From the NCBI GenBank assembly GCA_963556495.2, contig OY747702.1, positions 878,001 to 942,000 of the forward strand: a stretch of DNA of 64,000 nt, given 5' to 3'. This document shows positions 1-10,778 of this stretch, in pieces (positions within the stretch are counted from its first letter, which is position 1; every line of letters begins with the position of its first letter). The notes under the pieces are model-generated. The model was not told where the DNA came from, ran no database searches, and saw only the letters and a list, made by a program, of their open reading frames with translations. The stretch comes from Valencia hispanica. Taxonomy: Eukaryota; Chordata; Actinopteri; Cyprinodontiformes; Valenciidae. The translations under genes and the position numbers were made by a program.

Positions 1-2204
1 TTAGGTCTTAAATAAATGGAAAAAAGGTAAATACTAATCTTATCCGGGGAACATTCAAGCGTCAGAGCAGTAAGTGGGCCTTATTAGAAATTTTGCTTGG
101 AAAATTACTGAATTGATCTCAAGCTGTGAAGTATTCTGTGTCTCCTTCCAGGATAAGGGGCAAGAGGTCAGGAAAGGTTTGATCCTAGAAATCTGATGGT
201 TTTGTCACTCTGGCGGGTAAAAACAGAAAGTTATATAAGTGGGTTTTAATATAAGGCACCTGACTTTGTAATTAAAGGGAAGTCGTCTCACTGTTTTAAG
301 TAAATATTGACATGCCTGAAATGTTTTTTAGGGGCCATCAAGTTTAACAATACAGTGGTCCAGTGGGTTTGGAATTTTGCTAATGACAACCAATGCAATT
401 TTAAATTTCAACTGAACCAGAATGCAAATCAGGCTGGTTCTCATTCTTTTTTGTTTTTTTTTCTAGAATGGACAGACCACTTTGTCCACAGGGGAGAAGT
501 AATGTTCGAGATTCGACCCAAAAAGGTATGGACAAGTGGCTTGGGAGGTTACCTGTTCGTACCTGAGTTTGGGGGCTGCTTATAAATTTTGGCTTATTTG
601 GGGCTATGGTGAAGGGAATTCAAATTCTAACATTTTCTCTTAGACCTTACAAGGGAGGGTCAGAAGTGTGATCCCCTGTAGCTGCAAAAACACTCTGGGG
701 ACCCATTTTCTTTAAAATAGTAATAAATAATGAAACGTAATGAGAACATGAAATGTTGGAATTTAATTGCTTGTTTCCAAATGAATGAGCATACTGAATT
801 ACTAATGTTGGACACTGTTTAGCCAATTGTTTTACTTTCTTGTAGTAAAAGCAAATCCAACAAAACGTAATTCTTCGTCAACAGTGACGTATCACTTTTC
901 AAATTAAGAAAGCAAATAAAATATAATCACTTGGTGTTTAGGGGTAAAAATCAAATCCTGAACTATAGATTTCACAGTTAGTTTTGTTGTAGCTCTCTTG
1001 GCTTTTATCACATTCTAAATTATTTGAGGCCTGTTGTGAGAAATTTTCTGCGTAGCATTTTTTATAAAAGAAGATTTGAATGGCTTAATGTGGAAAAAAA
1101 ATTATGTTGATCATGTTAAAGGTTAAGTCTCTGTGTTAACTGAGATATGTATTGTTATGTTGAACCAACATGTGAAAAGCTCAAGGATACTCTCTGTGTC
1201 TTGGGTCACCAATTGTGAGATGTGTCTGCATGCTGACTGAAGGACGTGGAAACCACTCCATTATCTTTTCTCATCCTTGTTAAATATTATTTCCATAATA
1301 GGCTTTTTAATGCATTTGACATGCATTTAGTATCAGTGGATTGCTCGGGATCTCAGGATTATAAATATGTCATCATTCTATCTGAAAAACTAAACGCAAC
1401 AGATCTAGAAAACTGCAATCTTAACATCAATTGATCTTGGATAAAAATAGATCAAATAAAACAGAGAATATTCCAATTTAAAGCATAATAAATGATGGAT
1501 GATTATTATGATCTGGATTGGTGCATGAGTCAGATTTAATGTTTAAACTAAACTATATTATCTTGAAAACTTGCTATAGTTTTAATGGTGATAATATAAT
1601 AATGATTAATTATCTAAATGTGACTCAGTGATTTACTGGAGAATAAATTCCTGCATCAGTTTTGAAAACATATTTGCTGGAACAGATTTCCAACAATCAT
1701 TAATAATGATATTTTTCTGCAAGTTGCATATATGAATAAACATTCTTTAGTCTATTTGATTTATTATGCTGGTTTTTTCAAAGCAATGCTTCAAATTAAT
1801 GTGAGAGATGGAAATTACATTTACCTCATCAATCTAATATTTGAGTATCTTCTAACCTGAATCCATATTAATTTTATAGCCTATTAAATGGGTGTGCTGT
1901 ACTCAGTGAGTTACAGCTGTTAGATTTGCGCTAATCCATAAAAGCCTCGGGGGGAAATAATACCCAAAGGTAAATGGTAATATAAAATTTGAACTATTGT
2001 AACTGATTAAACCTGGTTCGACCTAAAACTATAACACTCTGTGTTCATGAGATAAGGGGCGGCCGCGTTTGGCCCGGGAACCTTAGCTTGAAAACGTTCT
2101 TTTAGGATTCTATGAGAAACGAGGCAATTCAGCAATAAACTAGATGAATGATGGTTTCTGTTTAACTAATACTTTTGATAAACGTAGCCTACTCAGCAGT
2201 AAAT
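1..2204. other. Unassigned AT-rich sequence
   Basis: No element or gene is recognised. Short open frames at 307-585 and 1246-1434 have no motif I know. A small GC-rich patch lies near 2060-2085. A weak exon candidate at 467-525 is listed separately. The stretch could be intron or intergenic DNA. Confidence 0.5.
467..525 (+). other. Possible internal coding exon
   Basis: A T-rich tract (about 446-464) ends in AG at 465-466, and an AAG|GTATGG donor-like site follows at 525/526. The 59 bases between are open in one frame and read EWTDHFVHRGEVMFEIRPKK when the frame is entered with one base from upstream. The frame also stays open upstream to about 331, but the gap to any upstream exon ending near 436 would be only 30 bases, too short for a normal intron. 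I do not recognise the peptide. This is a splice-signal guess only. Confidence 0.2.
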
Positions 2205-2895
2205 AGAAATAACACGGAAAACGCACTGTTAGAATCGGATATATATTGAAAACCAACTCCAGTTAATACAAATCCGAGTAGCAGTATGGGAGTGTTTCAG
2301 TCTTTTGAGTAATTTACAGAAAACGAATAGAAAACAACGCGGGTAAACACTCTAAGGTTAATCTTAGCCAGCGAGTTATTAACTACAATGTGGTAAAAAT
2401 GACCTGAAATAAAGTCCGTTGCAGGTTTAATATGATTCTCTAGTTGCTAATAAGCTAATGGAGCCACAAGCTTCTTTCTTACGACCGATGTGCTGCGATT
2501 CTCTGGTTGTAAACAATCATAGATCCTGACACTGATGACGCGTTAATAGCGCTCTGCGGCTGGAAGTCTAAAAATAGGAACTTAAACACTTGTATGGACG
2601 AAAAGTTAAGTCTTGAGTTTTCAGTTACTTCCTGGATGTTAACGAGTCCGGGTTAGTCAACCTGTTTGTTTTTTGCGCAAAACCACTTCCTGTTTCAAAC
2701 ATGAGCTTTCCAAATTAAAACACGGTAATGCTTAACTTCATGAATAATCCTTTTGTTTTCCCACGAAGGGAAACTTCTGCTGTACCGGCAGCAAAGTGAG
2801 AGATAATAGAAGCATTTAGATCATAGACCGTACATACATTTAGATTCACACAAAGGAGGTAGAAATCATAAAACAAATTTAGGATTAGCCCAAGA
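2205..2895 (+). repeat. Inverted repeat arm A (partner at 17100-17783)
   Basis: The stretch is found again in reverse complement at 17100-17783, with few differences along about 690 bases. Shared landmarks include the GAGCCACAAGCTTCTTTCTT block near 2461 and the block around CACAAAGGAGGTAGAAA near 2850. The match stops near 2895, where the GC-rich tail of the L1 starts, and near 2205 on the other side. No coding frame or terminal repeat is seen, so the repeat class is unknown. Confidence 0.75.
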
Positions 2896-4702
2896 ATATA
2901 TCCTTAAACACCAGAGACCCCCACATCTATGTGTGTGTGTTAGCATGCTGGTGCATATAAGGTTTCTCCATAAGAGTGTTCGATAGCTGGCATCAATCCG
3001 TCTCCCAGGAATCGATGCAGACATGAAGGAGATCGGAGCAAAGACGTCCAAAGGACCCCCAGAGCCCCAGGCGGACCCGGGTGGGGCCGACTGCATCCCC
3101 CAAGAGTGGAGCAAAGGAGAACCCCAGGGGAACATCCAGCGGCCACTATGCAGGGGCCCGGGGGGCAGCAGTGACGAGCCCATGGGCCCCGCCGGCAACC
3201 GGGAGAGCCGGGGCCCAGGGGCACCCCACTCCCCAGCAGGGACCCGACCAGGGACCGGCCGACGAGGGGCCCCTGGCACTGCAGGGGCCGCGGCCAGCCA
3301 CCGGCCACCACACGCCTCCTCCACCCTAGGCCAATCCCCACCGCCAACATCCCAGCGCGCCACCGATAGCCGGAGGGGACGGACAGCATCCCCAGGCCGG
3401 GCTCAGCCAGCATCTGGACACCAAGTTGTACCAGCTCCCGGGTCCTGATCCCGCGCAACGCAGGGCGCCGAGACCAGGCATCCAAGACCAGGCATCCAAC
3501 GAGGGCCAGGGCCGGTCCAACCTGCCAATGAACCGGCCACGCACGGCGCGTACAGAACAGGTGATCAAACGAGCAGAGACGCCGGATCCGCATCCCGCCG
3601 AGCCACCGAGCAGGCACCACTCAACAATCCCAAACCTGGCAAATGTGAAAATGTTATAAGTGGGAGTGTCTAAGTTGTATATTAAAATTGGGACCCAGGA
3701 CACCACGGGATAGCGAGGAGGGAAGCCCCTCCTCGCACCCCAGTGATGTGCCCATGCCCCAAGACCCTATATGAGTGGTAAAGTGATGGAGCGGGTGGAC
3801 AGAGGTGTCCAGGGATGGGGAGGGAAGGACTGGGAGAAAAAATGTCTTCCCAGGGAGCCAGCACCCCCACTGACCCCAATAGGCACCGCTGTTCACCGGG
3901 ATCCACCAGGGGAGGGAGGCCATGGCACGTTCGACCCGGGGCCCACGGCCACAGCACCACAAAGCCCCACGGACCCCAAGGCAGTCCCCCCAGCCCCATC
4001 CCAGTAGGGGAACAAACCCACCCTGACATTCACTCTACTCTCAAAACACAAAAGACACTAGACACCCAGGTTGAGTTCCTACACGCCCACCACCCGGCCA
4101 GTCCACCTGCAAGTCCGACCGAACCCGGCCAAATGCCCAACCCCTGCGCCCCGCACAAAGACCAAGACCCAGGAGCCGAGTCCAGTGCAAAAAAGGACTG
4201 ATCCGGCCCAGAAATGCCACCCAGCCACCGCGACCAGCAGCCAGGCACCCCAACCAGCAAACAAAGCGAGACGCCATACAGGGACCGGCGATGACAATCG
4301 GCCCAGAGAAAAAGAGAGAGGCGGCTGATCATGCCGGCCGCCGGCCGGCCCCGACCCCCACAGCCAACAGAGACCCCACGCCGGCCGATCCCCAGCCAGG
4401 ACCACAGCTAGGGGGCGTGGCGCCCCCGAGCCCCGAATCCCCAGGCCCACCCCAGACCCTACCCAGGCGCAGCACGGCCACCAGGCCAGTAACCAATGTC
4501 CGCCAGTGCAACGCCCCCAAGGCACCGTATGCAGCCATCAGGAGTTACCACCCAAAGCCCAACCCCAGGCCGGCCAAGACGTCCAGCGCCCCATCCGCCC
4601 AGTGATCCCACCCCCTGGGGTCCCCCCAGACGCCTCCAACCCCAAAACCCCCCCATCAGCAACAGTGTCCCAAACGACAAAACCAAGTGCCCCCCACCCC
4701 CA
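2896..4702 (-). mobile_element. GC-rich tail, probable 3' UTR of the L1 LINE
   Basis: About 1.7 kb of very GC-rich, proline/arginine-biased sequence lies directly after the stop of the minus-strand L1 reading frame. Long open frames occur on both strands here, but all are low-complexity (Pro, Gly, Arg) and overlap one another, as expected from composition alone. On the minus strand there are closely spaced G runs, for example around 3960-4010. The tail runs up to arm A without a clear poly-A. Assignment to the L1 rests on position and strand. Confidence 0.5.
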
Positions 4703-6680
4703 CTAGGTGATGGAGCCGATCAAAGGAGCCCAGAGAGATTGATCAGATATGGAGCCAGAGGCCGACTCAAGACCAATATGGTCCAACAAGAGATTTCTAA
4801 ACTGATTAATATTAAGAGCTTTTTTATTTTTCCAGTTCAGGAGGATAGTTTTCTTAGCGATGCATAAGGCAATGTGAACCATTAGAACTGACTTTGTGTC
4901 CATGGTGACATCATTTAAATTTCCTAACAGGCAAATTGAGGGAGATGGTGGGATGTTACATTTCAGACACTTTGATAAGTCCTCACATATCTGGCACCAA
5001 AATTTCTTAACAGGTGGACAGAACCAAAGCGCATGAACATAAGTATCTGGTATATTGCTTGTGCATTGTAAGCAGGTATTAGACGATGTAAAACCCATCC
5101 TAAACATTCGTTGACCTGTATAGTGTGCTCTATGAAGGATTTTGTATTGTATTAATTGCAAATGAGGATTTTTTGTTTTTTTAAAGGTTCTTAAACATAT
5201 CTGAGACCAGACGTTTTGGTCAAAGCTGGCTGATAAATCTGATAAAGTTTTGTATATTTTAGACAGCAATTTGGGGGGGTTGAGATTAAGAAAATCTAAA
5301 ACTCTTGCTGGAATTGGTAATTCAGCTGTATTGAGCCTAAATTTACCATTAATAATAGATTTAATTTGTTGATATTCTAAGAATTTGTTTTTATCAATTC
5401 CATATTGTGTAATTAATGTATTAAATGGGATCAAGTCTGTTCCTTCTAATATATGTTCCAGGTATTCAATTCCATTGCACCTCCAGACTGGGAAACTTAT
5501 CATACATTTTTTTTGCAAGATGTCGGGGTTATTCCAGATGGGTGTACGTCTTAGCTTAGCGTTATTAAATCTGCCAGTCTTGGTGAGACATTGATACCTA
5601 AGTAGGTAATATTCCCTGACTGCAGTTGTGTATTAGTTGGATTCTGGACAGAACAATTGATTGGAAGAACTGTAGATTTTAACCAATTTATAGAATAATC
5701 TGAAACATTTGAGTAAGAGTTTATCAACCCGATTACCTGAGAGAAAGAGGTTTGTGAATGCTGGAGAAAAAGTGATACATCATCTGCATAAAGACTGATT
5801 TTATGGTCTATGTTATTGCATTTTATGCCTTTAATATTGTGAGTTTGCCTGATTGCTGCAGCTAGTGGTTCAATAAAAATAGCGAACAGGGAGGGAGAGA
5901 GAGGACATCCCTGCCTGGTACCTCTCTGAAGATAAAACCTATATGATGTTTGGTTATTTGTCCTGATACATGCTGTTGGTGAACTGTATAATATTTTCAA
6001 CCAGTTTTTTAAAAGAATTTCCAAAGCCAAATTTATGTAAGGTTACAAATAAGAATTTCCAGTTAACTCTATCAAATGCTTTTTCTGCATCTAAAGATAA
6101 TATATTAGTTTTAATGTTTTTACAGTAAGAAAAATCTATTAAATCTATTAATGTACGTGAATTTGTGGATGAATGTCTCCCTTTAATAAAACCAGTTTGA
6201 TCAGGATGTATTATAAGAGGGGTTACTTTCTCTATCCTTTTTGCGAGGGCATTGCAGATTATTTTAAGATCAACATTAATAAGGGATATGGGATGATAGC
6301 TAGTGGGAAACAAAGGGTCTTTACCTGATTTTAGTAGAAGACTAATGTAGGCAGAATTCATATTTGGTGGGAGTCTGCCATTTTCCTTGGTTTCCTGCAG
6401 CATTCTGTGGAATGTTGGTGCCAGAATATTCCAGAATTCTTTATAGAACTCTGCTGGAAATCCATCTGGGCCTGGAGCCTTTTTATTGGGCATGCCTTGG
6501 AGGGCCTCCTGGAGTTCAGCCGCTGTTAGTGGTGAATCCAGGGCAATCGCTTGACTTTCAGATAATTTAGGTAGTGTTATGTTATCAAAAAATTCTTCAA
6601 TTTCATGGTCCGATGGATTTATCTCTGGTGAGTATAAAGCCTTGTAAAATTCTTTAAATGTGTTGTTTATTAAGTTCTTG
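4703..6680 (-). pseudogene. L1-type LINE ORF2 remnant (RT and C-terminal region)
   Basis: Three overlapping minus-strand pieces read as the reverse transcriptase part of an L1-clade ORF2. The first (about 6680-5954) has NKKAPGPDGFPAEFYK, SYHPISLINVDLKI and the motif-A-like LSLDAEKAFDRVNW. The second (6030-5551) has TRQGCPLSPSLFAIF and the catalytic SLYADDVSLF. The third (5518-4703) has the C-terminal region with a Cys/His cluster (CLQC...H..WFC). At least two frame breaks separate them. The endonuclease domain is missing: the element is cut at its 5' end, about 6660-6680, where it joins Gypsy integrase sequence on the same strand. Not functional as it stands. Confidence 0.85.
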
Positions 6681-7330
6681 GTTCGTTCTTTTGCATTGAC
6701 CGTTGGATTTTGGGTGAAAACCGGACAAGAGTTGTGTTTTGGCTCCCAGGGCTGAGCAAAACTCCTTCCAGACTTGTGAGATGAACTGGGGGCCGCGATC
6801 AGAGATGATCTCAACTGGCATAACGTGGAGTTTGAAAACATGTAATATTAGGAGTCTAGCAGTCATGGCGGAGGACGGGAGTTTGGTTAGGGCAATGAGA
6901 GGGCAGGCTTTGGAGAATTTGTTGATGATGGTGAAAATGACGTTCTTTCCCTTGGATGTAGGAAAACCAGTGACAAAGTCAAAGCAATGTGTGACCAAGG
7001 TCGGGATGGAATAGAAAGTGGTTGTAACAGGCCAGAGGGCGGTTTATGGCTGGTCTTGTTTTGGTTGCAAATGGGGCAGGCAGTAACATACTCGATGACA
7101 TCCTTGTTCAGGGATGGCAACCAAAAGTAACGATGGAGGAGTCCAATAGTTCGGCTAATTCCAGGGTGGCATGAGAATTTAGATGCATGTCCCCACTGGA
7201 TGGTCCGTGCCTGGATGGATGCTGGAACGTATAACCGATTTGGAGGTCCCGCACCAGGGTCTGGTTCAGATTGCTGGGCTGTCCTGATGGCTGCTTCCAG
7301 ATCCCAGGTAAGAGACCCAACAAAACAGGC
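6680..7330 (-). pseudogene. Gypsy-1 integrase remnant
   Basis: Frame-shifted pieces include a zinc-binding region ([18 protein letters not shown], frame 7120-6887) and the catalytic core ([32 protein letters not shown], frame 6998-6654). The upstream piece 7323-7108 matches the region before the zinc finger. At least two frame changes are needed between the pieces. The 3' part of integrase after the [11 protein letters not shown] region is absent because L1 sequence begins there. Confidence 0.8.
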
Positions 7331-7339
7331 AGACGGTAG

Positions 7340-7700
7340 GATGGGGGCCTCCTTTTCAGATGAGTCGTCTATGTAATGTTGACTGGAGAGGGCATCTGGT
7401 TTCTGATTCTTAGAACCGGGATGGTAGGATATGGTGAGGTTGAACCGAGAAAAGAAGAGGGACCATCGGTAATGGTGTGGGTTAAGATGTTTTTGCAGAT
7501 TGCAAATATGAAAGGTTTTTATGATCTGTCCATACAGCTACCAGGAGGTCCATGCCTTCAAGCCACTGTCTCCACTCCTCCAGTGCTAATTTAATAGTGA
7601 GGAGCTCCCGGTCCCCAATGTCGCAATTCTCAGCGGGGCAAAATCTTTAAGAAAAAAAAAGGCACAGGGATGAAGTTGGTGGTCTTTGCTGGAGTGTTGC
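7340..7700 (-). pseudogene. Gypsy-1 RNase H region, heavily degraded
   Basis: This interval lies between the RT and integrase pieces, where Gypsy pol carries RNase H. No long frame survives. Short translated stretches (for example around 7600-7400) look like RNase H with several shifts. The call rests mainly on position in the pol order. Confidence 0.45.
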
Positions 7701-8539
7701 TAGAGAACAGCACCCACACCAGTAGCCAAAGCATCAACCTCTAGGATAAACTGGGAGCTTGGATCTGGCTGGATAAGAACCGGGACTTGAGTAAAACTGC
7801 GCGTGAGGGTCTGGAATGCATGGTCAGCCTCTGAAGTCCAGGTGAATGGGATCTTTGTGGACGTGAGAGGGGCAGCGATTATGCTAAAGTTCCTGATGAA
7901 GCGTCTATAGAAATTGGCGAACCCCAGGAAATGGAGTTGTTTTCTGGAGTCCGGGACGGGCCACTCCTCCACGGCCCTGGTCTTGGCGGGATCGGCTCTG
8001 ATCTGTCCTCCCTTGAAGATGAACGCCAGAAATGTAGTTGAGGGGACATGAAACTCACACTTCTCTGCTTTAACATATAGGCCGTTTTCCAACAATCTCT
8101 GAAGGACCTGACGAACATGAGATTTATGTTCCTCAAGGTTGTTGGAGTAAATGAGGATGTAGTCTAAATAGACAAAAACAAACTGGTGCAGAAAATCCCG
8201 GAGAACATCATTGACCAGGTTCTGAAATACGGCAGGAGCATTGGTTAATCCGAACGGCATTACCTGATATTCAAAATGTCCTATGTGAGTTTTGAATGCG
8301 GTTTTCCGTTTGTCTCCTGCCCGGATCCGGATGAGATGGTAAGCGTTGCGGAGATCTAGTTTGGAGAAGAGTAATGCTTTGGAGACAGGTTTGAAGGGAG
8401 ATGAGATGAGTGGCAAGGAGTACTTGTTTTTAACAGTTATCTGGTTGAGTCCTTTGTAATCAATACATGGTCGGAGTGAACCATCCTTTTTCTTAACAAA
8501 GAAGAAACCTGCTCCTAAAGGGGATGAGGATGGTCTTAT
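7700..8539 (-). pseudogene. Gypsy-1 reverse transcriptase
   Basis: One open minus-strand frame (about 280 residues) carries the Gypsy RT blocks in order: [68 protein letters not shown], and then [15 protein letters not shown]. The catalytic YxDD box has become YLDY, so the second metal-binding aspartate is lost. The N-terminal end of the frame reads into hAT sequence beyond 8540. The domain is therefore probably dead even though it is long. Confidence 0.9.
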
Positions 8540-9764
8540 TAGGGATGGGCATTCGATTAAACTGTCTTCATCAATCATCGGGAGAATTAACGATCAATTT
8601 TTGATTAATCATTGATATTTTTATATTAAAATGCAGTGAGAATAGAAAAATATTGTGTTTCCTCATTGAGATCTTCATTACAAGTGGGACACCTCTTGTG
8701 GCAGTTAAACCGAATTAATTGACGGTAGTTGCACAAAGAAAATATGTGCTATAAGCAGCGGAGCCGACAGCTAAAAGACGGTACTCATTAACACAACTGA
8801 CGCTCATATTTTTTTCTTCACCAAAAAAGTTTTTCTTAAAAGTCACGTTAAACAATAACTTAATTTAAAAAATATATAATACATATAGGTCTTATAGTTT
8901 TGTGTTACATTTGGCAAAAATAGTCGAGAAAGAGGATGAGAGAGATCAACGTACCTAACAATAAATTAGGCTCATTAACAGAGTAAAAAAGACAATAACA
9001 AAAAAGAAACCGTAACTTATACACAACTTTAGCACCAGTCTACTGATTTTTGTTGAGAAAGACGAGCATGTTAACATGTGCTGGGGTCAGAAGCGAAAGC
9101 AGCCTGGTGACCAGACTGACGGTCATCAGGCTGCTGTCGCGTCTGACCTGCAGCGCGGAGATCACCTGCTGTGAGGGGACAGACGTCGCTGTGACACACA
9201 TACCCCCGTGCTAACTTGGCAAGCCTCTGGAATCTTGTTTGATTCACTTTCCACCAGTCTGTAGGGGTGCAATCCAGGAGTGGCGGAGCCTCCCTCAGAA
9301 AGTAATCGGTGAGTAAGTTTCTCTGCTTGTTGTGCATCTCGGCTCCTCCATGCGAACACTGACTTTATGCTAGGTTGAGACCAAGAGCAGGATTGGAAGT
9401 GCATTTAAGTGGCCTACTTATACACAGCACCGCAGTGTTGGCAGTGAACCGAGACTTTTTTGTTTGTTTGTTTTTTTAGTCCAAGTGGTCCCACGCCACA
9501 CTTCGCTGCTGCCTCTTCATGACAATGCTACTTTTGAAATACACAGAAACTGGCAAGAAACTGAGTCGGCCTGTGGGTTTTATTTTCAGTCATCGCCCTC
9601 ATGTGGTAACGTGTTTAATTACTGCCAAATAGCAAAATTAATTGCATCCCTTCAAAACTCACTACGCAACAGAACATGCGCTAATTCATCTGTAAAAAAA
9701 AATGTCATCGATGAAATTCTTAATGATCAATTAATCGATTGTCGATTAATTATGCCCATCCCTA
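8540..9764 (-). mobile_element. hAT-family DNA transposon, internally deleted
   Basis: The element begins TAGGGATGGGCAT and ends in the near reverse complement ATGCCCATCCCTA, an end type common in hAT elements. It is flanked by GGTCTTAT (8532-8539) and GGTTTTAC (9765-9772), an 8-bp target duplication with two mismatches; 8 bp is the hAT size. The duplication falls in Gypsy-1 pol, just before the SSSPLGAG block. At 1.2 kb it is far shorter than an autonomous hAT and keeps only the end of the transposase. Confidence 0.85.
9047..9404 (-). pseudogene. hAT transposase C-terminal dimerisation domain remnant
   Basis: The minus-strand frames contain YFLREAPPLL, DWWKVNQTRFQRLAKLAR and, after a frame change, a TSVPS-like block followed by VNMLVFLNKN and a stop near 9047. 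These are the hallmarks of the hAT C-terminal (hATC) dimerisation domain found in ZBED-like transposases. The zinc finger and catalytic core are missing. The frame break lies in the block after AR(G)YVC. Confidence 0.8.
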
Positions 9765-9787
9765 GGTTTTACGATACCTACTTTCAA

Positions 9788-10370
9788 TTAATCATTTATG
9801 TAGTTTGCCATAGGTTCTCTTTCTTGTCCAGGCATGCTAAAAAGGCGACCAGAGGGTAATGGAGCACCGGGCAGGAGATCGAATGAGCAGTCATAAGGGC
9901 GATGAGAGGGTAGTGACAGTGCTAAATCCTTGCTAAAAACTTGTCCCAGATTGTGATATTCGGGAGGATCTGAAGACAAATCAGGAGGAGGTTTAAGACT
10001 GTTTTCAGTTGTTTGAGGAGAAGGTTGAGCAGAAAGGAGACAATTCTTGAGACAAAACTCACTCCAAGCATCGAATCGGTGGCAAGACCAGTTTATGTTG
10101 GGGTTGTGATGAGTAAGCCAGGGATAACCTAAAACTAAGTGACTCTCTTGAGTGGGAAAAACAAAAAATTGGATGGATTTGCGATGATTACCGGAAATTA
10201 CTAGTGAAACGGGTTGGGTCTGATGGGTAATAGTGGTCATAGGACTGCTGTCAAGAGCTTTAACTGGAATAGTAGGATCAAGTTTGGAAGTGGGAATGTT
10301 ACTCATTAATGAGGTCAGGGTGAATCAAATTCTGTTCAGCACCAGGATCAATGCAGTACACTGAAAGGAT
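9788..10370 (-). pseudogene. Gypsy-1 protease and linker to RT
   Basis: An aspartic protease start is visible near 10365-10310 in one frame as IDPGAEQNLIHPDL, where the usual D-S/T-G is D-P-G. The following frame (10306-9788) holds HLVLGYPWLTHHNPNINWS, which resembles the C-terminal part of Gypsy proteases, and then the linker that leads to RT (PYDCSFDLLPGAPLPSGRLF). The two pieces are in different frames. The linker is cut by the hAT insertion. Confidence 0.8.
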
Positions 10371-10449
10371 TTTTAATTGCCAAAACAGATGGATGAAGAA
10401 GTCACGAATCTGGAGTTATTCCTAATAAAACCCGTCAGGACCCCCAAAT

Positions 10450-10778
10450 TTACTGACGGGTGAGCTCTTTTTGGCGAACCGGGCAAGAAGCGATAAAGTG
10501 TCCCTGAGTACCACAGTACAAGCAACTTCCTGAAGATCGACATCTAAGTCTTTCCTCAGGAGTCAGTCGAGCCCAACCAATCTGCGTGGGTTCGGGAGGG
10601 TCCACCAGAGGAGGCAAAGGATTCTTGGATGAAACCTTCTGAGTGTATTTAGGAGGATGACTTGCTGAGGCTATCTTAGATAATTGCTGTTCCAGGAACC
10701 TGTTGTCCAGTCTTATGGCTAGTGTTATGAGTTCATTAAGTGATTCAGTTTCATCTCTACAGGCCAAATCATCCTTGG
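10450..10778 (-). pseudogene. Gypsy-1 gag C-terminal part with zinc knuckle
   Basis: The minus-strand frame reads through TESLNELITLAIRLDNRF, the end of a Gypsy gag capsid region, to RSSGSCLYCGTQGHFIASC, a complete CCHC zinc knuckle, and stops near 10450. The N-terminal part of gag is missing: from about 10779 the sequence is an L2-like LINE on the other strand. Confidence 0.8.

Larger units (their letters stand above)
6660..10778 (-). mobile_element. Ty3/Gypsy retrotransposon (Gypsy-1), degraded
   Basis: On the minus strand, from right to left, the element shows a gag zinc knuckle (10450-10778), protease (about 10370-9788), reverse transcriptase (8539-7700), RNase H (about 7700-7340) and integrase (about 7330-6680). 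This is the gag-PR-RT-RH-IN order of Ty3/Gypsy. It is interrupted by a hAT element at 8540-9764 and cut off by the L1 at the left and an L2-like LINE at the right. No LTR was found at either end. Confidence 0.85.

Noticed and set aside
1246..1434. 62-codon frame as a gene
   Set aside because: No motif, no splice or promoter support, and AT-rich surroundings.
3023..4867. Overlapping long frames in the GC-rich tail, both strands
   Set aside because: Low-complexity Pro/Gly/Arg composition, overlapping frames on both strands, and position after the L1 stop. Best explained by base composition.
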